Shown: positions 34,717 to 43,919 of the stretch, one piece after another
Position numbering within the stretch: the stretch's first letter is position 1
Layout: every line of letters begins with the position of its first letter
Assembly: GCA_031417555.1 (NCBI GenBank)
Contig: JANOVV010000005.1
Span: 34,686-98,685 of the forward strand
Length of the DNA: 64,000 bases
Reading direction: 5' to 3'
Origin: JADKIH01 sp031417555
Lineage (GTDB): Bacteria > Bacteroidota > Bacteroidia > AKYH767-A > 2013-40CM-41-45
Made by a program: the position numbers and the translations under genes
Notes under the pieces: model-generated
What the model was told of the DNA's origin: nothing
What the model saw: the letters and a program-made list of their open reading frames with translations, nothing else
Database searches by the model: none

Positions 34717-36756
34717 TTATGAAACAACTAGTTTACGAACAACATGTTTATTATTGACAGTAAGGTCAATCAGATAAATCCCTGACGAAAGAGCCGGTAA
34801 TTTACTTTTGTGGAATCCCGAACCAAACACCTCATCAAAAACAACAGTCACTGTTTTACCCAAAATATCTTTTACTTCAAGTCTTACTTTTTCGGTTTTT
34901 GAAAGAGTAAAATTAACATCAGCTATTCCTGATGTTGGATTAGGAAACAATGTAAAATCTGTTTCTAAATCATCCATATCATTTACACCGACATTACCTC
35001 CTGTGAAATTGATATCATCTATGTAAATATTATTTCCATGATCACAAGTATTCTGAAATTTGAAACGAACATTAGGTTTTAATTTGACGGCATTTACAAC
35101 AACACTTTCTTCGCGCCATTGAGATGAGTTATTGGGTGTAAAATTGGTAGATGATACACCTGCTGTAGCAAGTAAAGCCCCTGATTTACTATAACTGGTC
35201 GGTATCCATGAATTGCCACAGGTAAGCGAATAGAAAAGTTTTAATTCATCAGAAGAAAGACTATTCCTTTGCACATTTGAAACTTTAAATGTTAGAGTTA
35301 TAGGAAAGTTGACATTTGAAAAATCAAAAGAAGGAGTGACCCAGCTGTCAATTGACCCTGTAGAATTAAGATAATTGTTCATTTTAATGCAAGATGTACC
35401 CGTGCTTCCGGTATTTGTTACCCTTGCCCACGTTATACCACCACCAGGATTATCAATCCAACCATCATTTCCGGGAAAGGAAACAGAATCTTCAAAACTT
35501 TCAACATAAGGAATTGCATTTAATGGATTCGCTGTTGTACGAATGATCGAAGTTCTGGTAATTGAATCCGAGCCGGCAGAATTGCTCACAATCAGTTTGG
35601 CATCGTATGTCCCTGCAGCCGCATAAGTAACTGTTGGATTAGGAATTGTTGAAGTTGAAGGAGTGCCACCTTGAAATGACCAATTCCAGTTTGTTACTGT
35701 TCCATTCCAGCTTTTGTCTGTAAATTGAATTACATTACCGGTACATGCATAACTACGATCGAATATGAAGTCTACTTTAGGAGCGCATAAGCTGGCAGAT
35801 GCATTTGCACCTGTTGCAATAAGATTTTGACTGGTCCAAAGATTATTCCGACCGCTCAAAGACGAATTTAATGCAGCGTGCATTCTTGTCCTCTGATCAT
35901 AGGAAAACATTTTATCACAGTAAGAATAGTCCATGTAATTTTGTACGTTTTCTACAACAGGAGGATTACAAATAGAGCCGTTTAAATCGCAATGGCCGGG
36001 CTGCCATCCTTTGGTTACAGGAGTATCATTACAATTATCATCCCCGCAAGCAACTTCTACATTATTATTATCTCCCCATGGATGTTTAAGATTAAAACAA
36101 TGACCTGCTTCATGAGAAAGGGTATGGTTAAAATTATCTACATAAGTATACCAACACATAATGCCATCTCTTAAATTTGAGGTACTACCTGGATAATAAG
36201 CATAAGCTGCAGCACCAGCATTTGCAAGTGAATGAGCCACCCAGATATTCAGGTATTTATTATTAGGCCATGGATTCAGCTTTGAATTTTCTCCGGCCGA
36301 ATATGTTAGTTCAGTTGGAATATGATCAATACCATTTGTACAATTTCCATTCGGATCAATTGTAGCAAGTCGGAATTCAATTTGGCAGTCGGCAGCAATT
36401 GGCTTGAATGGAGTAATGATATCAACAGTATCTGCATTCAATTTGCGAAAGTCAAGATTCATCCTTCTGACAGCTTCTATGATTACATTATCCGAAACAT
36501 TTTCCGGACCATAATTATGGAGGATGTGAAATACGACAGGAATTATATAACGAAGCGTATCGGCTTTACGTTGAAAGGCTTGCGATTGTGAATACTGTCG
36601 GGTAAAATTTTCAAGGATAGACTGATTTCTCGCTACCTGAGGATCGTTGCGAAACGCTTCCTGATAATACTCTGAAGTAAAACAAAGTGCTTTTTGTGCT
36701 TGAGCCGATAAGCTTAATAACCCTGCGAAAGCAAGGAAAAGTAATGATTTTTTCAT
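34717..36756 (-). CDS. M43-family zinc metalloprotease exported by T9SS (copy 1)
   Basis: A 679-residue secreted protease. The signal peptide is in the first 20 residues, and a propeptide-like segment ends around 90. The catalytic domain (about 65-310) contains HEAGHCFNLKH with zinc ligands His215, His219 and His225 and the general base Glu216. The Met-turn region is NYMDYSYCDKMF. It is the pappalysin (M43) type, as in ulilysin-like enzymes. A PKD domain follows (about 325-405, VTNWNWSFQGGTP). A MAM/lectin-like beta-sandwich comes next (about 415-585, NDGWIDNPGGGITWARVTN, YIDDINFTGG). The T9SS type A sorting domain is LFPNPTSGIADVNF. It is a close paralogue of the gene upstream. Substrate unknown. 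Confidence 0.9.
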   Translation of the reverse strand: MKKSLLFLAFAGLLSLSAQAQKALCFTSEYYQEAFRNDPQVARNQSILENFTRQYSQSQAFQRKADTLRYIIPVVFHILHNYGPENVSDNVIIEAVRRMNLDFRKLNADTVDIITPFKPIAADCQIEFRLATIDPNGNCTNGIDHIPTELTYSAGENSKLNPWPNNKYLNIWVAHSLANAGAAAYAYYPGSTSNLRDGIMCWYTYVDNFNHTLSHEAGHCFNLKHPWGDNNNVEVACGDDNCNDTPVTKGWQPGHCDLNGSICNPPVVENVQNYMDYSYCDKMFSYDQRTRMHAALNSSLSGRNNLWTSQNLIATGANASASLCAPKVDFIFDRSYACTGNVIQFTDKSWNGTVTNWNWSFQGGTPSTSTIPNPTVTYAAAGTYDAKLIVSNSAGSDSITRTSIIRTTANPLNAIPYVESFEDSVSFPGNDGWIDNPGGGITWARVTNTGSTGTSCIKMNNYLNSTGSIDSWVTPSFDFSNVNFPITLTFKVSNVQRNSLSSDELKLFYSLTCGNSWIPTSYSKSGALLATAGVSSTNFTPNNSSQWREESVVVNAVKLKPNVRFKFQNTCDHGNNIYIDDINFTGGNVGVNDMDDLETDFTLFPNPTSGIADVNFTLSKTEKVRLEVKDILGKTVTVVFDEVFGSGFHKSKLPALSSGIYLIDLTVNNKHVVRKLVVS

Positions 36757-37003
36757 CTTGTTTGGGAAATAGATTAGACTATAAATGGATGATTATTCAA
36801 TAGAATTACAAATTTAAAAAAATATTCTAATAAAATAAGTTAATAAGACCTTAAGACAAAACAATGACGTTTGTGCCTGTCACTCTTATAATTTATTAAA
36901 ATCCCCGAACCGGGTAATTAAATGTTAAAACCCTGTTTTCTCTTTAAATTTTAAGTAATTCAGCTATTAGTCTTGAGTGTAGAAAGACGTATAACATTCT
37001 AGA

Positions 37004-39049
37004 TTACGAAACAACAAGCTTAAGAATATGGTTTTTATTATTGATAATAAGATTTACCAGGTAAATTCCGGAAGGAAGAACAGGAAGTTTGTATTCGTGT
37101 AATCCTGCTTCTAATGCCTCATTCGGAATCAGTGCAATAACTTTTCCGAGAATATCTTTGATTTCAATATTCACGTTAGCTGATTTTGATAAAGAAAAAT
37201 TAATCACAGAAATTCCGGATGTCGGATTTGGATACAAAATAATCTCGGATTGCATTTCGCCTAAATCATTAATTCCGTCTATAAGTCCTGTGATATTAAT
37301 ATCATCTATAAAAACATTGTTCCCATGATCACAGGTGTTTTGAAATTTGAATCGTACATTCGGTTTCAGTTTTACGGCATTAACAATTAAAGATTCTTCA
37401 CGCCATTGCGATGGATTATTGGGTGTAAAATTTGAAGATACTACACCGGAAGTTGCCAGCTGCGCACCCGATTTAACATAGCTTGTAGGCACCCATGTTT
37501 GGCTGCAATTTGTAGAATAGAAAAGTGCCAGCTCATCATTGGACGTACTATTCCTTTGAGCATTCGCTACTTTAAAACTTATAGTGACCGGTGCTCCGAC
37601 ATTTGAAAAATCAAAAGAAGGACTTATCCAGCTATCGACGGCTCCGGTTGAATTTATATAGTTACTCATTTTTATTGAAGAGGAACCGGTACTACCTGCA
37701 TTTGTTACTCTTCCCCAAGTAGCTCCTCCGGTAAGATTTTCAATCCAACCATCGTTTCCGGGAAATGAAGCAGAGTCTTCAAAACTTTCTACATAAGGAA
37801 TTGTATTTAATGGAACAGTTGTAACACGAACGATTGCATTTTTAGTAATTGAATCAGATCCGGATGCATTACTTACTACTAGTTTCGCACTATAAACACC
37901 CGATGCTGAATATGTAATAGAAGGATTTTGAAGAATAGAAGTTGAAGGGTTTCCTCCCGGAAAAGACCAATTCCAATTAGTGACATTAGCATTCCAGCTT
38001 GCATCTGTAAATTGAACAACATCATTAAAGCAAGCAAAGGAGCGACTAGTTTGAAAATCCGGTTTCGGAATACAAACATTTGCAATAGATCCATTCGTTC
38101 CCGTGGCAACAAGATTTGAATCTTGCCATAGATTATTACGTCCGCTAATAAAAGAATTTAAACAAGCATGCATTCTTACTTTTTGTCCGGCAGTATACAT
38201 ATTACGACAATCAGAATAATCCATATAGTTCTGAGTATTTTCTAAAACCGGAGGATTACAAGTGGAAACATTGAGAAGGCAGGTACCTGCCGAATAACCC
38301 GGTGTAATGGGTGTGTCATCAACCAGATCATTTCCGCAATCTGAACCCTGGCTTCCATTCCCCCAGATGTGCTGAAGATTTAAGCAGTGACCCATTTCAT
38401 GTGTAAGTGTTCGCCGTGGATTATCAACAGCATAATACAAACACATAATTCCATCCACTGATCTATCTCCACCCGGAAATTGTGCATACGCTGCCGCACC
38501 GGAATTTTCAAGAGAATTGGCCAACCAGATATTGACATACTTGTTGCTTGGCCACCCACTTATTTTGGAATTATTATTTGCCAGATATGTTTTTGGTGTT
38601 ACTATGTGTTCAATTCCATTGGTGCAATTTCCATTAGGATCAATGTTAGCAAGACGAAATTCAATTTCACAGTCTGAAGCTATTTGTTTGAACGGAGGAA
38701 TAATATCGGATGTATCTTCATTTAATTTTCTGAAGTTGAGATTCATTTGTCGTAAGGCTTCAATGATTTCAATATCTGAAACATTTTCCGGACCATAATT
38801 ATGCAGAACATGAAACACTACAGGTATAATATATGGAAGTGCATGCGTTCCCCTTTTAGTTTTTTGCATTTCCTGTGAACGGGAAAATTGTTCCGTAAAC
38901 TTTTCCAAACTCTCGCGATTAATGGCATACTGAGGGTCTTTTTGCATTTCTTCTTTTGTATACTCATCCGTGAAGCAACGTTTTATTTGTCCCTTTGAAT
39001 AAATAGTACTCATAACAGAAAATACAAAAAGAAGGATTATTTTTTTCAT
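37004..39049 (-). CDS. M43-family zinc metalloprotease exported by T9SS (copy 2)
   Basis: A 681-residue paralogue of the downstream protease with the same order: signal peptide, M43 catalytic domain with HEMGHCLNLQH (zinc ligands His217, His221, His227; base Glu218), Met-turn NYMDYSDCRNMY, PKD (VTNWNWSFPGGNP), MAM-like sandwich and T9SS type A domain (LYPNPTSGISVINF to HILKLVVS). Long blocks are identical between the two, for example the stretch around KLKPNVRFKFQNTCDHGNN. This points to a tandem duplication. The active-site residues are kept in both, so neither copy looks dead. No terminator was seen in the 247-base gap between them. Confidence 0.9.
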   Translation of the reverse strand: MKKIILLFVFSVMSTIYSKGQIKRCFTDEYTKEEMQKDPQYAINRESLEKFTEQFSRSQEMQKTKRGTHALPYIIPVVFHVLHNYGPENVSDIEIIEALRQMNLNFRKLNEDTSDIIPPFKQIASDCEIEFRLANIDPNGNCTNGIEHIVTPKTYLANNNSKISGWPSNKYVNIWLANSLENSGAAAYAQFPGGDRSVDGIMCLYYAVDNPRRTLTHEMGHCLNLQHIWGNGSQGSDCGNDLVDDTPITPGYSAGTCLLNVSTCNPPVLENTQNYMDYSDCRNMYTAGQKVRMHACLNSFISGRNNLWQDSNLVATGTNGSIANVCIPKPDFQTSRSFACFNDVVQFTDASWNANVTNWNWSFPGGNPSTSILQNPSITYSASGVYSAKLVVSNASGSDSITKNAIVRVTTVPLNTIPYVESFEDSASFPGNDGWIENLTGGATWGRVTNAGSTGSSSIKMSNYINSTGAVDSWISPSFDFSNVGAPVTISFKVANAQRNSTSNDELALFYSTNCSQTWVPTSYVKSGAQLATSGVVSSNFTPNNPSQWREESLIVNAVKLKPNVRFKFQNTCDHGNNVFIDDINITGLIDGINDLGEMQSEIILYPNPTSGISVINFSLSKSANVNIEIKDILGKVIALIPNEALEAGLHEYKLPVLPSGIYLVNLIINNKNHILKLVVS

Positions 39050-39155
39050 TTTTTTACAGTTAAGAAAACCAAATTTTCAGATTTTTTATTAATCGGTTAA
39101 AAATATTTTATTATTCTATGCAAATTATTAATCAGAAGACAATTCATTATAAATA

Positions 39156-40358
39156 TTAACCAATTGCTTGTCGAAGATCTTCAATGAGATCTGATTCATC
39201 TTCAATTCCTACACTTAAACGGAGTAATGAATTAACTACACCTGATTTTTCTCTTAGTTCTTCAGGGATTGATGCATGCGTCATTGAAGCAGGATGTCCA
39301 ATGAGCGATTCAACACCACCCAAAGATTCTGCTAAAGCAAATACTTTTGTTGCTGATGCCATTCGAAAAGCATCTTCTTTTGAATTTCCTTTTAATGTAA
39401 AAGAAATCATTCCCCCAAAATCATTCATCTGTTTTACTGCAATTTGATGATTGGGATGATCAGGAAATCCGGGCCAGTATATTTTATCAACTTTCGGATG
39501 TTGTCTGAGAAATTCAGCCACTGCTTTACCATTTGAACAATGTCGCTCCATACGAATGTGTAATGTCTTAACTCCCCGCAATACTAAAAAACTATCCATA
39601 GGTCCCGGCACAGCGCCGCATGAATTTGCAATAAATGCAAGCTCTTCATTTATCTTGTCGTTATTTAAACAAATAGCTCCCATTACTACATCTGAATGTC
39701 CGCTGATGTATTTTGTTACTGAATGTACAACGATATCGGCACCCAAATCCAGCGGGTTTTGCAAAAATGGTGAAGCAAATGTATTGTCGACAACAACTAA
39801 AATATTTTTTTCCTTAGCGATTTTACAAATGGTAACAATATCAAGAATCCGCATTAACGGATTTGTCGGTGTTTCCACCCAAATCATTTTCGTTTTTTCA
39901 GTGATAAAGTTTTCTATGGAAGTAGCATTTGTCATATCAACAAAACGGAATTTAATTCCGAAATGCTCATAAATTTTTGTAAACATCCGATACGAACCAC
40001 CATAAATATCATCGGTAGCGATTACTTCATCACCGGGACGCAATAGTTTTATTATAGCATCTTCCGCTCCTTGCCCACTCGAGAAACAAATACCGTGTTT
40101 TGCATTTTCAAGTGAGGCCAAACATTTTTCAAGTGCTACACGAGTTGGATTTTTACCCCGAGCATAAGCGTATCCTTTATGTTTACCCGGACTTTCCTGA
40201 ACATAGGTTGATGTTTGATAGATCGGTGTCATGATTGCACCGGTAGTCGGATCAGGTTCCTGACCGGCATGAATTGCTCGCGTGCCAAATTTGTACATAT
40301 CTTTTTTTGTAGATTTTGTGGTTTCTTTTTCTAAAACAGAGGCAGGTTGCATTGTCAT
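39156..40358 (-). CDS. PLP-dependent trans-sulfuration enzyme (cystathionine gamma-synthase/lyase family)
   Basis: A 400-residue Cys/Met-metabolism PLP enzyme. The PLP lysine is Lys216 in HSVTKYISGHSD. Other family motifs are YARGKNPTR, SSGQGAEDAI, the aspartate that pairs with the PLP ring nitrogen in VVVDNTFASP, and the C-terminal SLGGVESLIGHPASMTH. The enzyme works in methionine/cysteine interconversion in the cytoplasm. Sequence alone does not separate cystathionine gamma-synthase from gamma- or beta-lyase, so no symbol is given. The start may be at Met21 (MYKFGTRAIHAGQ), where family similarity begins; the first 20 residues are low in similarity. Confidence 0.93.
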   Translation of the reverse strand: MTMQPASVLEKETTKSTKKDMYKFGTRAIHAGQEPDPTTGAIMTPIYQTSTYVQESPGKHKGYAYARGKNPTRVALEKCLASLENAKHGICFSSGQGAEDAIIKLLRPGDEVIATDDIYGGSYRMFTKIYEHFGIKFRFVDMTNATSIENFITEKTKMIWVETPTNPLMRILDIVTICKIAKEKNILVVVDNTFASPFLQNPLDLGADIVVHSVTKYISGHSDVVMGAICLNNDKINEELAFIANSCGAVPGPMDSFLVLRGVKTLHIRMERHCSNGKAVAEFLRQHPKVDKIYWPGFPDHPNHQIAVKQMNDFGGMISFTLKGNSKEDAFRMASATKVFALAESLGGVESLIGHPASMTHASIPEELREKSGVVNSLLRLSVGIEDESDLIEDLRQAIG

Positions 40359-40502
40359 TGGAATGTAGTTTATTTTTTCAATGATTTTATGGGAGGTAAA
40401 ATGTACGTTTTAAGAGAGTACAAGATACAAATGTTAGGCAAAATAGCAGTGATTATTTAACAATTACAACATTCAATTAACGATTAAATGGTAACCAAAC
40501 CA

Positions 40503-41081
40503 CTATCTGGTTTTGTAAAAATTCATTTCATCAATATATTCCCATACTTTTTCGGGTAACATATAACGAATGTCTTTTTTATTATGGATGGCATCTCTGA
40601 TGAAACTTGAAGAGATTTCCATCAGTGGGGCAGATATTTTTTTCACTTTTGGATGATTGATTAATTCGCCACCGTCAGAATCTTTCCTGGGATAAACATA
40701 CAATTCAACCTGATCCAAAATCTCTGTATAGTTTTTCCATTTGGTAAACGACTCAAGATTATCACTACCGAGAATTAATACAAATTGATGGGTAGGGAAT
40801 TTTTCAAAAAGGTAAGCCAGGGTATTAATCGTATAACTCGGACGGGGAAGTTTAAATTCAATATCAGATGCTTTAAGTTTACGATTATCGCCGATAGCAA
40901 TTTTTACCAACGACATCCGATGATAATCCTGCAGAAGCGAATTTTTAAGTTTGAGCGGATTATGAGGTGAAACAATAAACCATACTTGTTCGAGGTCGGT
41001 AAATTCAGACATATAACCGGCAAGAACCATATGTCCGCAATGAACGGGGTTAAATGAACCAAAAAATAAACCGATTTTCAT
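40503..41081 (-). CDS. nadD: Nicotinate-nucleotide adenylyltransferase
   Basis: A 192-residue enzyme that adenylylates nicotinate mononucleotide to deamido-NAD in NAD synthesis. The nucleotidyltransferase motif is GSFNPVHCGHM with the HxGH histidines at 14 and 17. The downstream ISSSFIRDAI matches the SSTxIR motif that binds ATP phosphates. Length is normal. It is the last gene of the minus-strand yicC-gmk-nadD unit, 26 bases after gmk, a gene order often seen in Bacteroidota. Confidence 0.96.
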   Translation of the reverse strand: MKIGLFFGSFNPVHCGHMVLAGYMSEFTDLEQVWFIVSPHNPLKLKNSLLQDYHRMSLVKIAIGDNRKLKASDIEFKLPRPSYTINTLAYLFEKFPTHQFVLILGSDNLESFTKWKNYTEILDQVELYVYPRKDSDGGELINHPKVKKISAPLMEISSSFIRDAIHNKKDIRYMLPEKVWEYIDEMNFYKTR

Positions 41082-41107
41082 GTTATAAATAATTAATGAT
41101 TCTTAGA

Positions 41108-41680
41108 CTAATTTGATTCAAGAAAATCGTTTACAATAATTTGGGCTTCTTTGAGAGCGAATTTAAGATCGTCGTTAACAATGAATTTATTGAAACGAAA
41201 AGCATAAGCCAATTCATGTTCTGACTTTTCGATTCTGGCTTTAAACGATTCAGGAGTTTCGGAATTTCTTGCAGTGAGTCTTTTGCGTAATTCTTCAACA
41301 GAAGGAGGGCGAACGAAAACAGCGAGGAGGCGATTGCCGAACTTTTCTTTAATCTTTAATCCGCCTTCAACATCAACATCGAAAATCGGGATCTTACCAT
41401 TTTCCCATATTTTATTGACCTCAGAATGTAGTGTTCCGTAATATCTTCCTGTATAAACTTCTTCCCATTCGACAAATTCATCGGCATCGATACGTTTGCG
41501 GAACTCTTCAACAGAAATAAAATGGTAATCGACTCCATCAGTTTCATTATCGCGTTGTGGCCGCGTTGTGGCGGATACAGAAAATGCCAGTCGCGGATCG
41601 GTTTTCAAAAGATGATGAACGATCGTTGTCTTGCCACTGCCACTCGGTCCGCAGAACAAAAGCAATTTTCCCTCACTCAT
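41108..41680 (-). CDS. gmk: Guanylate kinase
   Basis: A 190-residue GMP kinase. The P-loop is GPSGSGKT at residues 11-18, followed by the GMP-binding SATTRPQRDNETDGVDYHF and VEWEEVYTGRYYGT, both diagnostic. It converts GMP to GDP. Its ATG overlaps the yicC stop by one base (TAATG), so translation is coupled to yicC. Confidence 0.97.
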   Translation of the reverse strand: MSEGKLLLFCGPSGSGKTTIVHHLLKTDPRLAFSVSATTRPQRDNETDGVDYHFISVEEFRKRIDADEFVEWEEVYTGRYYGTLHSEVNKIWENGKIPIFDVDVEGGLKIKEKFGNRLLAVFVRPPSVEELRKRLTARNSETPESFKARIEKSEHELAYAFRFNKFIVNDDLKFALKEAQIIVNDFLESN

Positions 41681-42552
41681 TATAGAATATTCAAAACTTG
41701 TTCTTTAATCTTTTCCAATTCGTCTTTTAATATGACAACATTTTTCTGCATTTCCGCATCGTTTGCTTTGGATCCGATTGTATTAATTTCTCTGCCGATT
41801 TCCTGGGCAATAAATGAAAGTTTTTTCCCGGCAGAAGAATCTTCTTTCAATGTTTGAAGAAAATATTCGCAATGACTATTAAGCCGGACTTTTTCTTCAG
41901 AGATGTCGAATTTTTCAATGTAGAAAATCAATTCTTGTTCCAGGCGATTGCGGTCTATATTATTTAATTGAATGAATTCTTCGAGATTTCCTTCCAGACG
42001 TTTGCGAACAATTTCTATTCTGGAGTTTTCATATTTGGCAAGTTCCTTAATTCCTGTTGTTATTGCTTTTATATGTTCTCTTAAATCCTTTTCCATAGCA
42101 CTTCCTTCGTTTTCGCGAAAACTGTTAAAAGCATTCATTGCAAGTCGGAGAGCGTTAGAAGAAGCATTCCATTCTTCATCCGTTAATACCATTTTTTCGT
42201 TTACCATAACATCGGGCATCATCATGATAAGTTGTAAATAATTCGGTGTAGAAATATTGAGTTCCGAATCGATTTTTTTGAATTCTTCGAAATAGGCTTT
42301 AACAAGAGGCTTATTAAAATTTGTCTTTTTATTGCTTTCCTGAGATTCTATATTAAATGTTACCTCAGTTTTTCCTCTTTCGATTAATCTTGCCAATTCT
42401 GTTCGTAATTCCATTTCTTTTTCTCTATAAAAAGGAGGAAGCCTTAGAGTTAAATCAAAGAATTTACTGTTTACAGATTTTATTTCTACAGAAATAGTTT
42501 TTTGTTGGAACTCAACTGCGGAAGCACCGAAGCCGGTCATTGAACGGATCAT
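41680..42552 (-). CDS. yicC: YicC-family endoribonuclease
   Basis: A 290-residue protein starting with the invariant MIRSMTGFGASAVE and ending with the conserved SHCEYFLQTLKEDSS...GREINTIGSKANDAEMQKNVV region. YicC proteins are cytoplasmic and have been shown to be RNases in E. coli. It is the first gene of the yicC-gmk-nadD unit, overlaps gmk by one base, and has a good promoter about 23 bases upstream. Confidence 0.95.
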   Translation of the reverse strand: MIRSMTGFGASAVEFQQKTISVEIKSVNSKFFDLTLRLPPFYREKEMELRTELARLIERGKTEVTFNIESQESNKKTNFNKPLVKAYFEEFKKIDSELNISTPNYLQLIMMMPDVMVNEKMVLTDEEWNASSNALRLAMNAFNSFRENEGSAMEKDLREHIKAITTGIKELAKYENSRIEIVRKRLEGNLEEFIQLNNIDRNRLEQELIFYIEKFDISEEKVRLNSHCEYFLQTLKEDSSAGKKLSFIAQEIGREINTIGSKANDAEMQKNVVILKDELEKIKEQVLNIL

Positions 42553-42574
42553 TGGGGAAGATTAAAAAGAGGAA

Positions 42575-42604
42575 CAAAAATAGGTTAAGATTTGGCTTTA
42601 ACAA
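42575..42604 (-). promoter_or_regulatory. Promoter of the yicC-gmk-nadD unit (TTG-N19-TATTTTTG)
   Basis: On the minus strand TTG (forward 42602-42604) and TATTTTTG (forward 42575-42582) are separated by exactly 19 bases, matching the Bacteroidota TTTG/TAnnTTTG pattern. The -7 box ends 22 bases before the yicC start. It is the only site here with both elements well placed. Confidence 0.7.
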
Positions 42605-42629
42605 GTGTCGAAGGAATAAGATCGTTACT

Positions 42630-42986
42630 TTATTGCTTTTTAAGACATTCTTCAGCTGCTTTCACATTTTTTGGAGAATTACCGATGAATATTTCGGAAT
42701 CAACAATTAACACCGGCCGTTTTAAAAAAGTGTATTCTTCAAGGATATATTTTCTAAAATCTTTTTCGTTTAATTTTTTTGTATTCAACCCCAAACTTCT
42801 ATATTTAAGAGCAACTCTGCTGAAAAGAGCTTCATAACTTCCGGCTAAACGCGCCATTTCATCAATTTGTTTTGGTATTATTTTTTCAGTCTTTATATCT
42901 TGAAGATGAGTATCATCAGAAACTTTCCATTGTTTTAAAATCCGCTGACAAGTACTACAAGTCGCCAGATAATATATTTTTTTCAT
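42630..42986 (-). CDS. ArsC/Spx-family thioredoxin-fold protein
   Basis: The protein has 118 residues. A CSTC motif at 10-13 follows the first strand, as in Spx and ArsC-type proteins, and LKRPVLIVDSEIFIGN corresponds to the conserved cis-proline segment of the thioredoxin fold (the PLI region). The spacing and length match the ArsC/Spx/MgsR group. Whether it acts as an arsenate reductase or as a redox regulator cannot be decided; no arsenic genes are nearby. It stands alone between scpA and yicC. Confidence 0.85.
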   Translation of the reverse strand: MKKIYYLATCSTCQRILKQWKVSDDTHLQDIKTEKIIPKQIDEMARLAGSYEALFSRVALKYRSLGLNTKKLNEKDFRKYILEEYTFLKRPVLIVDSEIFIGNSPKNVKAAEECLKKQ

Positions 42987-43149
42987 AATTGAATCTCTGT
43001 TTTTTAGTATGCCAATAAAATAAAATGGGAAGGTAATTTATTTACCGTTTATCGTTAATTCTCGAGAGTTTAAATTATTAAAAATATCAAATACACCCCC
43101 CTTCCCACCTCAATCCTCATTTTATTTTCTAATATGTAACGTTTTACTT

Positions 43150-43911
43150 ATGTTTGATTCCAAATTCAACAGTGTGGAAAAGATTTTTGAAATAAAACTA
43201 CCTCAATTCGAAGGACCTTTTGATCTTTTGCTGTTTTTTATTGAAAGAGATGAGATTGATATTCATAATATTCCAATCTCGGATATAACTAATGACTTCC
43301 TAACCTATATTCACAGGTTTAATGAATTAAATTTAGAACTCGCAAGTGAATTTATACTTGTTGCGGCTACATTAATGCGTATTAAAGCAAAAATGCTTTT
43401 GCCAAGACCTGAAATCGACGAACAAGGAAATGAAGTGGATCCCAGAAAGGATCTTGTTGAACGCCTGCTACTTTATAAACAATACAAAGAATCGTGTGAA
43501 GAACTTCGTAATCATGAAGATGACAGGAGTATGAAAGCTTCTCGTGGCAATATCCAAAAGGAATTGGCAACTATTGCCATGCAGAATGTTCAAACAGAAG
43601 AGTTAATGAACCTCACACTCTTTCAACTTCTAAACAGTTTTAACAAAGTTCTAAAGCGTTTTGAAACGGAAAAAGAAAAAGTTTTTCATAAAGTAGTTCA
43701 ATATCCATATACAATTCCTGAACAGAAAGATAAAGTGAGAAGTCTTCTTCAGGGAAAAGAAAAAGTTTCTTTTAGCGATCTTATTTTTTCTTGTGAAAAT
43801 AAGGTTCATGCCATTTTTGTTTTTTTGGGAATCTTAGAGCTTCTTCAAGAGCAGATTATTAAAATCACTTTGGGAATGGGCTATAATAATTTTTGGTTGA
43901 GCGAAAGCTGA
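43150..43911 (+). CDS. scpA: Segregation and condensation protein A
   Basis: A 253-residue kleisin that bridges the SMC heads in the bacterial condensin. The N-terminal signature is FEGPFDLLLFFIERDEIDIHN followed by the helical ITNDFLTYI and LATEFILVAATLMRIKAKMLLPRP-like sequence (here LASEFILVAATLMRIKAKM). The winged C-terminal region FLGILELLQEQIIKI is present. ScpB is not in the window. The gene reads on without a terminator into the flippase-like gene, whose ATG begins eight bases after the scpA stop. Confidence 0.95.
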   Translation: MFDSKFNSVEKIFEIKLPQFEGPFDLLLFFIERDEIDIHNIPISDITNDFLTYIHRFNELNLELASEFILVAATLMRIKAKMLLPRPEIDEQGNEVDPRKDLVERLLLYKQYKESCEELRNHEDDRSMKASRGNIQKELATIAMQNVQTEELMNLTLFQLLNSFNKVLKRFETEKEKVFHKVVQYPYTIPEQKDKVRSLLQGKEKVSFSDLIFSCENKVHAIFVFLGILELLQEQIIKITLGMGYNNFWLSES

Positions 43912-43919
43912 TAACACTA

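Noticed and set aside
39556..39972. Open frame of 138 codons antisense to the trans-sulfuration enzyme
   Set aside because: The opposite strand encodes the PLP-binding core; no support for the shadow frame.
40359..40502. SAM riboswitch before the trans-sulfuration gene
   Set aside because: The leader has no recognisable paired core or conserved boxes; I could not build a convincing structure by eye.
42630..42986. Arsenate resistance gene
   Set aside because: The CxxC/thioredoxin fold fits Spx-type regulators equally well and no ars genes are nearby.
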